A program made the position numbers and the translations under genes. Below, in pieces: positions 30,396 to 39,843 of a stretch of DNA of 39,843 bases. The notes beneath the pieces were generated by a model that had not been told where the DNA came from, ran no database searches, and saw only the letters and a program-made list of their open reading frames with translations. Source of the stretch: Gnetum montanum (Eukaryota; Streptophyta; Gnetopsida; Gnetales; Gnetaceae); the NCBI GenBank assembly GCA_015680685.1, contig MNCI01029688.1, positions 888,220-928,062 on the forward strand. The letters run 5' to 3'. Each line of letters opens with the position of its first letter. Position 1 is the stretch's first letter.

Positions 30396-31548
30396 ATGGA
30401 GAGTCATAAACTCATTTCCATAGGAGATATGATACCCATGAAGAAAAATGATTCAAAGGAGAATCCAAGAATGAGAATGATAGTTGCAACATACAACGTG
30501 CTTGCAATATCCTTGGCAAGTGAGAAACAAAATTTGCTATGTCCACCATGGGCTTTGGATTGCCATGAATATCAATGCCCATGCATTTTAGTAGATTTAC
30601 AAGGTTTGGATGTTGATTTTTTATGCCTACAAGAAGTTTTTTCATGGAAATTTCTATACCAATTCCAACCATACTTGAAAAATATGGGATACAAAGGTAT
30701 TTATAAGTAAAAATGTTCTTGTGAAAGTTCTTCTTTCAAGCCATATAGATTAGCCTATTGCAGAAATCATAACATGGATGATTATGATATCTTCTATAAA
30801 GAAGCCAAGTTAGAATTATTAAAAAGATATGAATGGAGTTCAAAAAATATGATTTTCAAAATTCCAAAACTTCAAACCATGGAAAATAAAGAATATTCAT
30901 GATTTCAGAAAAATCACATAGCCTTGGAAGTAATTCTAGAAATCAAGTTATCAAGAAGATGTGTATGTGTTGTTAACACACATTTAATTTTCAAACCATC
31001 ATGTTTAGATGTTAGACTATGTCAAGGAGCATACCTGATTAAGAAAATAGAGAAATATTTGAAGAATAAGTTTTTCCTAAGTTATACTAATCTAGAACTA
31101 ATTATTCCTTTTGGAGATTTCAATGTAAAAGTTGAAGGTGATGTTTATCAATTCTTAAAATATGAATGTGTAAAGGAATCCTTGGAAGATGAACCTAATT
31201 TGAAGAAGATGTTTCCATTAATTCAACATGAAATTTCATTGGTTAGTGCATATTCTACTTTGAATCTTCAATAGATAAATTAGATTTCAAAATTTAGAAA
31301 CAAATGATGTTGATGAATAATACTCATCAAGAATCATAGTCTACCAATTACTCTACTATGATTAATGAGGATGGATCAACAAAATTATTCATTGAACTTT
31401 AGATTATATTTGGTATGATGTCTGATTCTTCCAAGTTACCAAGTTACTAGAATGAATTTGTAAAGAAGAAGTGGGGAAGAATCAAGATCAAACCTTGCCA
31501 TCTTGAACAAGATGATTCGATCATATACCACTTATGGTAGAATTTTAA
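30396..31548 (+). pseudogene. Intron-less CCR4-type deadenylase/nuclease copy
   Basis: The frame from ATG 30396 reads MIVATYNVLAISLASEKQN, LLCPPWALDCHEYQ, LDVDFLCLQEVFSW, NMGYKGIYK; after stops at 30708 and 30901, in the same frame, HIALEVILEIKL, CVCVVNTHLIFKPSCLDVRL, AYLIKKIEKYL, IIPFGDFNVKVEGDVYQFL and SLVSAYSTLNL (stop 31272). After a frameshift come TLDYIWYD at 31396 and DHIPLMVEF ending at 31548. These are the ordered motifs of the exonuclease-endonuclease-phosphatase fold as in CCR4/Angel/nocturnin proteins, which remove poly(A) tails from mRNA. Metal and catalytic residues (YN, QE, NTH, GDFN, LDY, DH) are all still present. The whole domain of about 350 residues lies in one stretch with no intron, so it came through RNA. 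The N-terminal region of plant CCR4 is absent. CCR4 itself versus a paralogue cannot be settled by eye. Confidence 0.8.
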
Positions 31549-32010
31549 TTACTTCCATCAATTCATAAGGTTGATTAAGATTAGGAAGTATCTCATCCTT
31601 ACTTTTATTTATAATCTTATTATTTTCTCCATTGTTTAATTTATATTTTAATTATATAAATAAAATATATAAGCTAATGGAAGTTAGTAACTAGATAGGA
31701 GTTGCATCCTATGTGACCTTGGTAAGGATTGGTGATTGGTGGCTAGTAGATTTTTAATTCACCTTGTGTCATCATCTTAGAAAATGAGGTAAGTATTAAG
31801 AAAGTAATATTGAAATTTCCATATATTTTTTTCACATATATTTTGTTTATAGAATAAAAAAGAAACAATTCCAAGTTCAAAGAAAAAATGAAATTATTGG
31901 AGTACAAGATCAGAACAGAAGCATTAGAGCTTGAAAGAGATAAGGAACATGGACTCATTCAAGGACAAATGAAATCTAAGGAGGGTGGGGGGTGTGGGTG
32001 TAGCAGAGAT
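31549..32010 (+). other. E interior between captured gene and 3' LTR
   Basis: It contains aataaaatatataagc near 31661, a possible poly(A) signal of the captured gene; no poly(A) tract remains. The purine-rich tract at 31977-31995 closes it. Confidence 0.45.
31977..31995 (+). other. Polypurine tract of element E
   Basis: taaggagggtggggggtgt, a strong G/A run that ends about 15 bases before the 3' LTR. The spacing is a little large, perhaps through a small insertion. Confidence 0.65.
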
Positions 32011-32583
32011 TGTCATGTCTCTATTTCCAAATGATATTGCTATATAACAAAGATGGTGCCTCTTCATAACAAGTGTTATTGTTATCTTTACAAGACTTGA
32101 AAGGGTAGTTATAATTGAGACTCAAAAGGGTGCATTGTAATAATAGATGTGTCTCTTAAGGTAACCTTTGGGGGTTTGACCTAAGGAATTTATATCCAGG
32201 ATTAGAGGTTGTGCCAAGCATGGGGTGACAAAGCTAGTACATGAAAGTCATGGGAGCCAAGAGAAATAGGATAGGAAGTGGATTGACCATCCATTTTGGC
32301 TAGTGATAGGGCTAACCATGACGGCTTTGATGGATTCCCTCTAAGGGATAAATGACAATGGAAGGAAACTATAAGGAGCACTCTTAGAGCATGATGTAGA
32401 TGCTCCATTCCATGTCAATAAAACATTCTTTTCTTTCTTTTTTTTGCACTTTCTTTATTAGTTTCTTTACACATAATGTCAAATGTTACATATATTTGAA
32501 ATTTGATATATTTTCTTCTTACACATAATGTTTATTATAATGTATATTTGACATTTTCCATGAAATCTAGGAATGAGATGTCA
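32011..32583 (+). repeat. 3' LTR of element E
   Basis: It starts tgtcatgtctc and ends gagatgtca. It contains caataaaacattc, the counterpart of the aataaa in the 5' LTR. Confidence 0.9.
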
Positions 32584-33550
32584 TATTTTTGAGGTTACTA
32601 GAGTAAATTTCAAGGCTATTTATGGTTATAGATGCATTTTTGTGGGTTACCCCCAAGGTGTCCACATTAGACCCACATTAGCTAGCATGGGTGGGGCCTT
32701 CCCTAGTGTGATCAAGGTTTTAGTCATGTATTTTCACTCAAGTTTTAACAATTGTTAACTACCAAAGACTAGAGAGAGGTGTTAAGGTTATTGAAGTAAG
32801 TTTTGAGGTCATTTTAAGGTATAAGAAGGTTTTTGTGGGTTATCCCTAGGGCACCCATGTTGAACCCATGCTGGCCAGTGTGGATGGAAGGTTCCCCAAT
32901 GTGGGGAAGGTGGATGGTATGAAATTTGACTTGTTTTTTTTTATCATATTTTGTTTACTAGAGGCTGAAAAGGGGTGTTAAAGTCAAAACATCATGACTG
33001 AGTGGCCAATTTTAGAATTTTTAGGTTATACCCCATCCATCCATCCTAGGGCCATGCTAGGAAACATGTATGGAGTGCCCCTCAATGTTGCTCCACTAGA
33101 TATTAAGGTTTTGGGCATTTTCAACTAGGTTTCATAAGGTTTCAAAGTTGTTGGAAATGCCTAGTGGAATTTTAGGCTATGTGGACATACATTGGGATCA
33201 AATCAAGGCTTTATGAGCACTAGTGAGTGTTATACCCCCTTTGGAAAATGTTGGCTAGTGTGGATGAGGCTTTGCTTAGTGTGGTTGCCCAAAGTGGCAA
33301 GTTGTATGGATGTTTCTACCCCTTGTTGAAGTTTGGGATCTAGTAATGTCAATTGCAACTACTAAAAATTGCAAGGAAGTTTAAGGTTTCATGGTTATAG
33401 GGTATAGGAGGCTAGGACCCATGCTAGATCCATGCTACCTAACGTGGGTTAGGGGGGATAAGTTTAGAAAGTACTTATGTGCATTTCAAGAAGGTTAGAC
33501 CCTAGTGTATAGGAGGTTCTTAGGCTTGAAATCCACTTTGCTCAGGAGGT
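32584..33550 (+). repeat. Right part of degenerate tandem array (about 215-bp unit)
   Basis: At least four imperfect units. ttttgaggt at 32587 and 32802 marks a 215-base period, and each unit carries variants of gtgggttatccc, acccatgctggccagtgtgg and aaggttcccc. No reading frame is kept, so it is a non-coding repeat. It continues the array at 26700-27207. Confidence 0.7.
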
Positions 33551-35025
33551 GTCTTGTGGAGCCCACTCAAATTTCAAATTCTTGAATCTTGTGTGTAACT
33601 CTCACCATCCCAACGTTGGTTCAACTTTACATTCCTCAATGAGCCTTTTATCATTAGAGTGCTCCCTACCATTACAATTGATTTCACCTACATAATAGAA
33701 CAATAATCCCCTATGGTGGCTAATGCAACAACCTGTTCGTCCCAAACAACCAATGATAACCAATGGGACCCAACCAAAAAATGGAGGAAGCTTACACAAA
33801 ATTCCAAGAAAAAGAGTGATAAGAAAGCTAATTCATGGAAGGAAGTGGACACATTGAAGTCCACTTCCATCTCATCTATACCCATGACCTCTACAACCCA
33901 GGTTGCTTTAACTAGTAAACCATGAGAGGATACTAAAACCCAAGGAAAAGGGAAAGAGGAAAAGCCAAGAAAAGCCACAACAATCAAAACATGAATTTTG
34001 CATTTGGGGGTGCATGAAGGAAGCTAAAAATAATAGGGGCAAGCAAAAAAGACTTCCTAAATGAGATGGAACAAGTCAACTAATCGTTGAAACAAAAAAA
34101 CATAATTCTAAGCTTGTATGACCTAGTCATGACTTTTGCTATGCACTACGAAGTGCTAGTAAAGATGCTAGCTTTCATCCTCATTAGTGAGGACATTCTT
34201 GCTAACAAAGAATCCATCCATGTGGTGATGATGTCATCTTCACCAAGGGACATGAAGTCAATATTGCTAGTGTTTCATGATAGCAAAATCAAAACTAGTC
34301 CCCAAAATAGTAAGGTGACCAAGGCTTCCCTCTTTATAACTATTCAAGTAAGACAATATAAAGTGCATAGAGTGCATGTAGATGATGGAGCCACAAAAAA
34401 TATTATCCCTTGTACCATAGTTGAATGTTTAGGCCTAATGGAGTATATACAACATATGTTGACATTAGCTCTCAAATCCTTTAATGAATCATAGGTTGCT
34501 ATCAAGGGGCCTATCTCCTTAGACTTTGTGGTTGGGGAGAAATTTCCTACAACCGCTAATTTCATGGTGGTGGAGGAAATACTATGATTCAACCTTATCA
34601 TGGGAAAGCCTTAGCTAGCTCAAGTACAAGCTATAACTTCACCCATCCATCAAGAAATTCATTTGCCTTATGAGGAATGTGAGATTATCATCCATAGTGA
34701 CAACATAATTGCTCTAGTAGTTAACAACATAGACATAGAGAAGGGATCAAAAGTGGAGTTTTAGGAAGAACCTCCCAACCACAAAGTTGAGCAACTTGAT
34801 AGAGTGGAGAAGGCCAAATATAAGAAAGATGGATCAGGGGACATGTTATAGGAAGAGATCTCCTTTAACATCATTAGTGATGGATATGGGGAATACAAGC
34901 TTATGCAAAATAGGCCATACACATTTCCTAATCTCTTAAAGATTGAGAAACATTTGCACATAAGTGATGTTTCCCCTAATCCTTGTACTCTATGCACTCA
35001 TAGCCATGTAATAATGTACCTATAG
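33551..35025 (+). pseudogene. Element B gag C-terminus and protease
   Basis: Homologous to 8250-6922 (minus) in element A. It starts within gag (LNEPFIIRVLPT, then SPMVANATTCSSQTTND, Lys-rich KKWRKLTQNSKKKSDKK). The protease is in the frame opened at 34087: KVHRVHVDDGATKNIIP carries the Asp-x-Gly active site, and FNLIMGKP the conserved Gly-containing motif that A has lost. It continues NKVEQ/KAKYKKDGSGD-like text, NRPYTFPNLLKIEKHLHI and a short Cys/His tail to a TAG at 35023-35025. Three TAGs and one TGA break the frame. The N-terminal gag half is missing; the edge meets the 215-bp array at about 33551. No RT follows. Confidence 0.75.
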
Positions 35026-35221
35026 CCTATTATCCTAGCATACATGTTGCCTAATTATGCTATTTTGTTTACTTTTGTTTGTAGTTCTATTTATTAAAAC
35101 CTTTTCTTTCTCTTTTAGCATGATAAACACAAAAAACTCATAAATTTTTATAAACAAAAAATCCATAAAAAGTTTTAAACATAAAATAGACAAAAATATA
35201 TTTCCTTTTGTATAAAATGGA

Positions 35222-35470
35222 TCCACCATGGCCTAAAACTACCAAAAATGTCTAAAACTAGCAAGAATGTGGGGCCTGCCATGGCCTAAAACTAGCAAAA
35301 AAGCATGAGACCCACTATGGCCTTAAATTGGAAAACATCATATGGATTTCCATGGCCTAAAATTGCCAAATTGTATAGCTCGCTAAGGCCTTAAAATGAC
35401 AAAAATCACATGGCCCACCATGGCCTAAAACTAGCAAATCCTATGGCCTGCCATGACCTTCAACTAGTGA
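35222..35470 (+). repeat. GGCCATGG minisatellite between convergent genes (B)
   Basis: About seven imperfect copies of catggcctaaaactagcaaa-type units with spacing of roughly 30-40 bases. It is the reverse complement of the unit at 6447-6642, so the repeat was already in the family's ancestor. Confidence 0.8.
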
Positions 35471-35833
35471 ACAACCTTTTGGCTTATTTCTGTTTTAGTT
35501 TATAGCCATATTACCTAGCCATCTCAACCTTTTTATTATAACCAAGTTAGCCAACATAGCCATGAATAACATTTATGACATAAAATTGTGTGACTATAAC
35601 ATGAATAAGACCATAATGCCAAAAATGATATAGCCAAAACCAAAACCTAAAAATCAAAACTTTTACAACATAAGTAGTCATAGCCACATTTTATGGAAAA
35701 ATGTTTAAATGATAAATAATAAACATGAAACTATCCATAACCAAAACTTTGGCTAACACTATCCATCATAACAAATAACATAAACATCAATGAGCATCAT
35801 CAAGAAACAACTAAAAGTAGGTAGCTGGTGATG
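35471..35833 (-). other. 3' untranslated region of element B opposite-strand gene
   Basis: No frame. It aligns in part with 6127-6446 of element A. Confidence 0.5.
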
Positions 35834-36828
35834 CTAAGGGGCATCTAGAGGAGGAAATGGTGGATCATCCCCATTGTCATTGCTAGTGCAATTGATATCA
35901 CTTGCTGCCTATAACATAATAACATAATACTAATTAGTAATCAACACATAACAAAAACTAGTCAATAACATAAGCAAAACTAAAACATGATAAAACCAAA
36001 TAAAAATAATCAAATCTAGTGGGGAATTTGGCTTGATGAATTTTGAGAGAAGATATTGAAGACCAACCTCCAAGTAATGGAGGACTTGGTCCTCTATCAT
36101 GTGGGTCCAATCCACATCCCTAAGATTAATGTTTCTCTCATAAACAACCATCCACATGGGTGTCTTATGTGACACTGTGGCATTAGAAACAGCATCTACA
36201 ACTGTAGAGACCTAAGAAGTAGGGGATTCAACTATTGTGAGAGTGCCTTCAAAGAGTTTGTAGGCACTCTTATCTTGGATTCTCTTAATGAGAAACTCCA
36301 TATTATGCCATTCAATAGTCTTCTCCTTAAGCCACTTTAGATATGCTTTGTGCTAAACCTTGTATTTTCTCTTGTGGTATTTTTGTGCTTGGCCCCATTC
36401 TAGGACCTAGGCATAATAATCTTTCCAATCCTTTGCTTTGTGAGTGGTGAGGTCCATCTACAAACATTGCTCCTCCATATCCCTAGCAAGGAAAACCTTG
36501 TCATGGATGACATTCTAGTAGAGGATCCAAGTGATCTTCTTGCTTTGCAAGTTCTCTCTGTTAGCCACTTAGCTTTCACAAAAGGCCTTACAATCCTAAA
36601 GATTGGTAATCATCTAGGCTTGCCTCTTGTTCACCTCCTTTAAGATCATAACTTGCTTTCATAGGGATTTGTTAGACCTTTGAAACTTCCATGAAGTTCT
36701 TGTACATGAAACTACAAGATTAGTAGTAGTTTCATATAACTTCCATGGTACATTTTCCATGATAGGAGAGAGATAAGGTAAGGAGTCAATATTTATGTCA
36801 TGGTTGGAATTCCACATAACTAAAGGCA

Positions 36829-36957
36829 CTGTAAATAGTATAATCATAAAATATACCCATAACCATAACATGTAATAAAAATAACCATAAGCAAAAACAT
36901 ATAACCAAATATACCTAAAAAACAATGTAAAATAAGTAAGGTAAAATAAAACAAAGT
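36829..36957 (-). other. Intron of element B opposite-strand gene
   Basis: The acceptor ctatttacag is clear; the donor is mutated (ataag|aac), so that end is approximate. Size and place match the 127-base intron 4994-5120 of element A. Confidence 0.55.
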
Positions 36958-37101
36958 TCTTATTGATCTTGGGAGAAACTTGTTGCAATCGATCGATGAT
37001 GTCCTTAGCCACTTCTAACATAAATTCCACTTTATTTGGAACCACTACCGATGGTTTCATCTAAAACATAGCAGTAGATGCTTCTGCTTGGGGCTTAGGA
37101 A

Positions 37102-37192
37102 CTATAAAAAGTAGAATAATCAAGGAATAGTTAGAATAAAAGATAAACATAAAACCATAAAATATAACAATGATACTAAGACATATGCATAC
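37102..37192 (-). other. Upstream intron of element B opposite-strand gene
   Basis: Donor atcaag|gtatgc, T-rich body, acceptor tttttatag|ttcc; 91 bases. It is a textbook plant intron on the minus strand. Confidence 0.6.
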
Positions 37193-37198
37193 CTTGAT

Positions 37199-37560
37199 TG
37201 TAATGTCTCGTCCCTTGTTAAGGGTGGCAACAATTGTAAACAATGTAATTAACCTTCTAATGAAGGGTCACCTCATTATGAGAAGTTACAATTATTCATG
37301 TATTCCTTGGAAAAGGGTTTGACCTATGCCATTTAAGGTTGGGGTTAGAGGTTGTGCCGAGCATGGAGTTGCAAAATTGGAAAAGGCATGTAATGAGAGC
37401 TAGGTGAAGCAGGACAAAAAGGGACTGATCACCCCTTTAGTAGGATAGCCTAACCATGGTGGTAGTGCCATATTGCCTCTGAGGCTTAAGTGGCATAGGA
37501 AGCCAACCCAAAAAGGGTGTTACAATACTCTCTTTCATTAATATAATTTTTTCCATTTTT
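37199..37560 (+). mobile_element. Lone LTR related to the element E LTRs
   Basis: It starts tgtaatgtctcgtccc and shares ordered blocks with the E LTRs: gggtttgacct, ttagaggttgtgccgagcatgg, gagagctaggtgaag, ctaaccatggtggtag, tgcctctgagg, and ctctctttcattaat for the polyadenylation end. The 3' part diverges, so the right limit is uncertain. It is more distant from the E LTRs than they are from each other. Confidence 0.7.
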
Positions 37561-37899
37561 CTTGTTTTATTCTTTAGTACCAATTATGTATTTTCTAGTT
37601 AATTCATTTATTAAGTATTTATAATGTTTCTAGTATGTTATCTAAGAAAATAGTAAATGTATTAACCATGATTTAATACATTTATTTTATTATTATTTTC
37701 GAATACAAGTACATTAAGCAAAACAATAAAATGGAAGAAAATGTTATATTACTATATTTTGTAGTAAAAGAGAAGTGAGATGAAGTACATTTAAGTAGGA
37801 TATAGAAAAGGAAGAATAAAAAAAAAGAAGTAGAATGGGAAAATATAGAAAAAGCAACTATAATTATTTGTTACAACCAAAAAATTGAAAAATATCTAT
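37561..37899. other. AT-rich spacer, nothing recognised
   Basis: A/T-rich with short A runs (aaaaaaaaagaagtag). No frame or repeat copy. Confidence 0.45.
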
Positions 37900-39290
37900 A
37901 ACTAATTTCAATTGGGATTCTCTTTCTTTAGCAGCAACATCTACCTTGTTGAGCACTACCTTGCATCCAAGCAGTCCATCACACAACTATTTGATGTATT
38001 CGATCACACATTTTACTACAACTACCAATTTCTCCTTTTTAAAGTTGGGTTTACAACATATCCATCTGTATTAATCGATCATCCATGTATTTTTACCATT
38101 CCTTCTCCTTTTTCTATAAGAAACAAGATTTAAATCATGAGTTATGAGCAAATCAACAAACAAATACAAAAGAAAAGTATTACCTGAAATCGATCATTAT
38201 CAATTTGAAGAAAATATTCATGAGTTGCTAGATGGCTAGCATAGCATGTTGCACTTTCCAATTATTTGAAGAGTTTCTCCATATCTTTTACAACATTTGG
38301 AGCATATAATCTTCCTAGAAGTCGCATGACTAAGATTCCTGTAGATGGTAGACACCCTCGCGAATGGAATAGGGTTTATTATCTAAGATTTGTTAGCTAA
38401 AGTGTTGAATAAGTACAAGTTCTTCTTTAGTAGCCACTACTATCATTCCCATCAAATAAAAAGATCCTGAGATTGAGAAAGAAGAAGTCACCAAAATAGA
38501 CTCAGAAATTAATACTGATGCTTCCTATGGAAGAAAACCTCTTCCACGTGTCATAGAAAAATAAGGTACAACTAGTGATCTAGGTGGTATAATGGGATTC
38601 TATGCAGAAGTAGCACCTACATAACCTCTATCCATCTCTTAGATAAAGTATTATCACTCCATAGACCTCTACAACAAATATATATATATATATAATCAAA
38701 TGAAAAAAAATCAACATTATACAAAGAAAAGAGAAAAGTATTTAAACCTTTAAATAACTAAAAATTACCTTTGGTTGCTTTCTCTTATCTTTTCTTGAAC
38801 TTCGCCAAGTTTTTTGGGATTGTTGTGCAGCCTATTATTGGGTTTGCTGTCTTAGAATTACTGGACTACTAGAATTTTGCCCAGTACATTGCCTCCCCAA
38901 AAAGAAATTTATTAGAAAAAAAATATAAATAAGACATAAAAATAAGTAAGTTATATTTAAATATATATACCTTGGGAGTAGAAAGCATGATTTGTTCTTG
39001 TGATTGAACCATACTAAAGGATGAAGTACATTAAATTTCTTTAAGCTATGCCACTTTAGCACTTTGTGTTGGTTCATTTTGCAGCCTAGATTGCACTATC
39101 AAATACATAAAATAAATACATAATCAAAAAATAAGGAAATAATAAAAACCATGAAAATACCTCATTGATTTCCTCCTAACTCTAAGCTTGCTATAAAGCT
39201 AGTTGATCTTTCTTAACATCCATAATCTTACTTCTTATAACCCTCTCATCTTCAAGAAATTTAGGGCACAACTGAGGATTGTAATGAGTA
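37900..39290 (-). pseudogene. Gene G: degraded multi-exon gene, unknown product
   Basis: Five exons are separated by four short introns with canonical borders on the minus strand: 39160-39096 (atgag|gtatttt...tttgatag), 38970-38893 (cccaag|gtatat...ttggggag), 38768-38669 (ccaaag|gtaatt...ttgttgtag) and 38183-38114 (tttcag|gtaata...cttatag). Exon 1 reads NPQLCPKFLEDERVIRSKIM, exon 2 QSRLQNEPTQSAKVA and MVQSQEQIMLSTPK, exon 3 GQNSSSPVILRQQTQ with a basic RSSRKDKRKQPK that could be a nuclear localisation signal, exon 4 (485 bases) MDRGYVGATSA, VVPYFSMTRGRGFLP and RLLGRLYAPNVVKDMEKLFK then ASHLATHEYFLQIDNDRFQ. Stops mostly stand at Gln positions, and one frame change lies in exon 4. The Gln-rich and basic make-up resembles accessory proteins of plant DNA transposons, but no domain is recognised. 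Confidence 0.5.
38678..38694. repeat. (TA)n microsatellite in an intron of G
   Basis: An uninterrupted TA run of about eight repeats near the acceptor of the 38669-38768 intron. Confidence 0.9.
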
Positions 39291-39843
39291 AAAAATTTCT
39301 TAGGATAATCATAACTTAGGATCATACACATGATCAAGGGTATACAACATAAGGTATAGGATTTTGAAGGATTTTATTGGGCAATAGTAATTTCACTATA
39401 GTAGTATACTAGGTAGGGAAACAAGACAAAGACCAATCATAAATCCTACTAGTTATGGCACTAAGAAGCATGAAAATAGAATAAGAACTAACATTGGATT
39501 GTTTTCTATACCATAGAACCTTGTTACTTATGAATGGACATAAGTCAAAGTGAGCCTTTTTAATGAAATCTTTATGAAAAAATTAGCTTTTTCCAATGGA
39601 AAAATTAGCAACATAGGTAGATAATTTCTATTTACAAAAAGATTTAAATTTTTGAGAATAAATTGAAGGAATTAAAGGATCCTCGTTGAAAATCTAAGAC
39701 TACTTTAAGATCAATATGAAGGATTGTTATTGCTTCAAAAATTAATTGAAAAATAGCACTTTTCTTATTAACATACTATTCACATCACACTGAAAGAATA
39801 CTCTTGCATTGGGAAAGTTTAAAAATTGGAAAAACAAGTAAAT
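39291..39843. other. End of window, nothing recognised
   Basis: AT-rich with stops in all frames. It could be an intron or upstream DNA of gene G. No TATA box stands out. Confidence 0.4.

Larger units (their letters stand above)
27208..32583 (+). mobile_element. Element E: LTR element carrying a captured CCR4-like gene
   Basis: Two LTRs of 572 and 573 bases, a tRNA-Met primer site directly after the first, a short gag-like start, no protease, integrase or RT, an intron-less CCR4-type nuclease copy in the same orientation, and a purine-rich tract before the second LTR. This is the layout of a large non-autonomous derivative with a transduplicated host gene. Insertion of a processed pseudogene into the element is the alternative. 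The LTRs are roughly 80% alike by eye, and no clear target-site duplication remains (gttct on the left, tattt on the right). Confidence 0.8.
33551..37242 (+). mobile_element. Element B: second copy of the pol-less family, 5' truncated
   Basis: Same order as element A (gag-protease, minisatellite, opposite-strand spliced gene) but inverted relative to it in the window and much diverged. A lone LTR starts at 37199, right at its far end. That LTR may be the element's own 3' LTR or a separate insertion: no polypurine tract precedes it. Confidence 0.65.
35834..37242 (-). pseudogene. Element B opposite-strand gene (spliced, unknown product)
   Basis: Homologous to 4890-6126 of element A. Exon 1 (to 37193) reads TIVATLNKGRDITIK and ends atcaag|gtatgc; the intron is 37102-37192 (acceptor tttttatag). 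Exon 2 carries PKPQAEASTAMF, a stop, then MKPSVVVPNKVEFMLEVAKD and IIDRLQQVSPKINK; the intron is about 36957-36829, its donor degraded and its acceptor ctatttacag. Exon 3 starts PLVMWNSNHDINIDSLPYLS, ENVPWKLYET, CTRTSWKFQRSN, and continues with breaks through a Lys-rich stretch to TPMWMVVYERN, LRDVDWTHMIEDQ and LHYLEVGL (36175 on). The last exon (35908-35834) follows gttatag and ends with a Pro-rich PPFPPLDAP. Function unknown. The 5' exon extends a few bases into the lone LTR at 37199. Confidence 0.6.

Noticed and set aside
32573-32758. Plus-strand frame of 61 codons
   Set aside because: It starts in the end of the E 3' LTR and runs into the tandem array; no coding features.

Overview
This window is nuclear DNA from a land plant with a large, repeat-laden genome. 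It is AT-rich and poor in CpG, and most of it is old LTR-retrotransposon sequence in which frames are broken by TAG, TGA and TAA. Many of these stops sit where the protein family has Gln, Arg or Trp, which fits long-term deamination of methylated cytosine. The density, age and nesting of the elements would suit a gymnosperm, but nothing in the sequence proves that. I see no rRNA, tRNA or CRISPR array, and no intact ordinary host gene.

Layout, left to right. 1-2.3 kb: a TATA box with a small broken Glu/Lys-rich ORF, then a compositionally distinct block that still carries CpG and holds one possible host exon (1877-2022). 2.3-4.9 kb: LTR-like promoter sequence, a possible Athila-type primer site and a polypurine tract. 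4.9-10.6 kb: element A, a gypsy-type element on the minus strand with gag and protease but no polymerase, facing a spliced gene on the opposite strand. 10.6-12.7 kb: LTR or leader-like sequence. 12.7-22.2 kb: an unrecognised coiled-coil ORF (D, minus) split by a complete but degraded copia-type element (C, minus, 13490-20259). 24.0-26.7 kb: a gypsy pol remnant (F, minus) with RT, two RNase H domains and integrase; half of its integrase core is inverted. 26.7-33.5 kb: a degenerate tandem array of about 215-bp units, split by LTR element E (27208-32583). E has two 572-573 bp LTRs, a tRNA-Met primer site and, in place of pol, an intron-less copy of a CCR4-type deadenylase/nuclease domain. 33.6-37.2 kb: element B, a second copy of the A family in the opposite orientation. 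37.2-37.6 kb: a lone LTR related to E. 37.9-39.3 kb: a degraded multi-exon gene on the minus strand (G).

The most interesting content is the A/B family. Two diverged copies keep the same plan: a gag-protease ORF that stops without RT, then a GGCCATGG-rich minisatellite, then a convergent gene on the other strand with an intron of about 128 bp at the same place. Next come the captured CCR4-like gene in E, the clusters of AGATGTCT/AGACATCT octamers in the promoter region of C, and the integrase inversion in F. All translations were read by eye, and no database search was possible.
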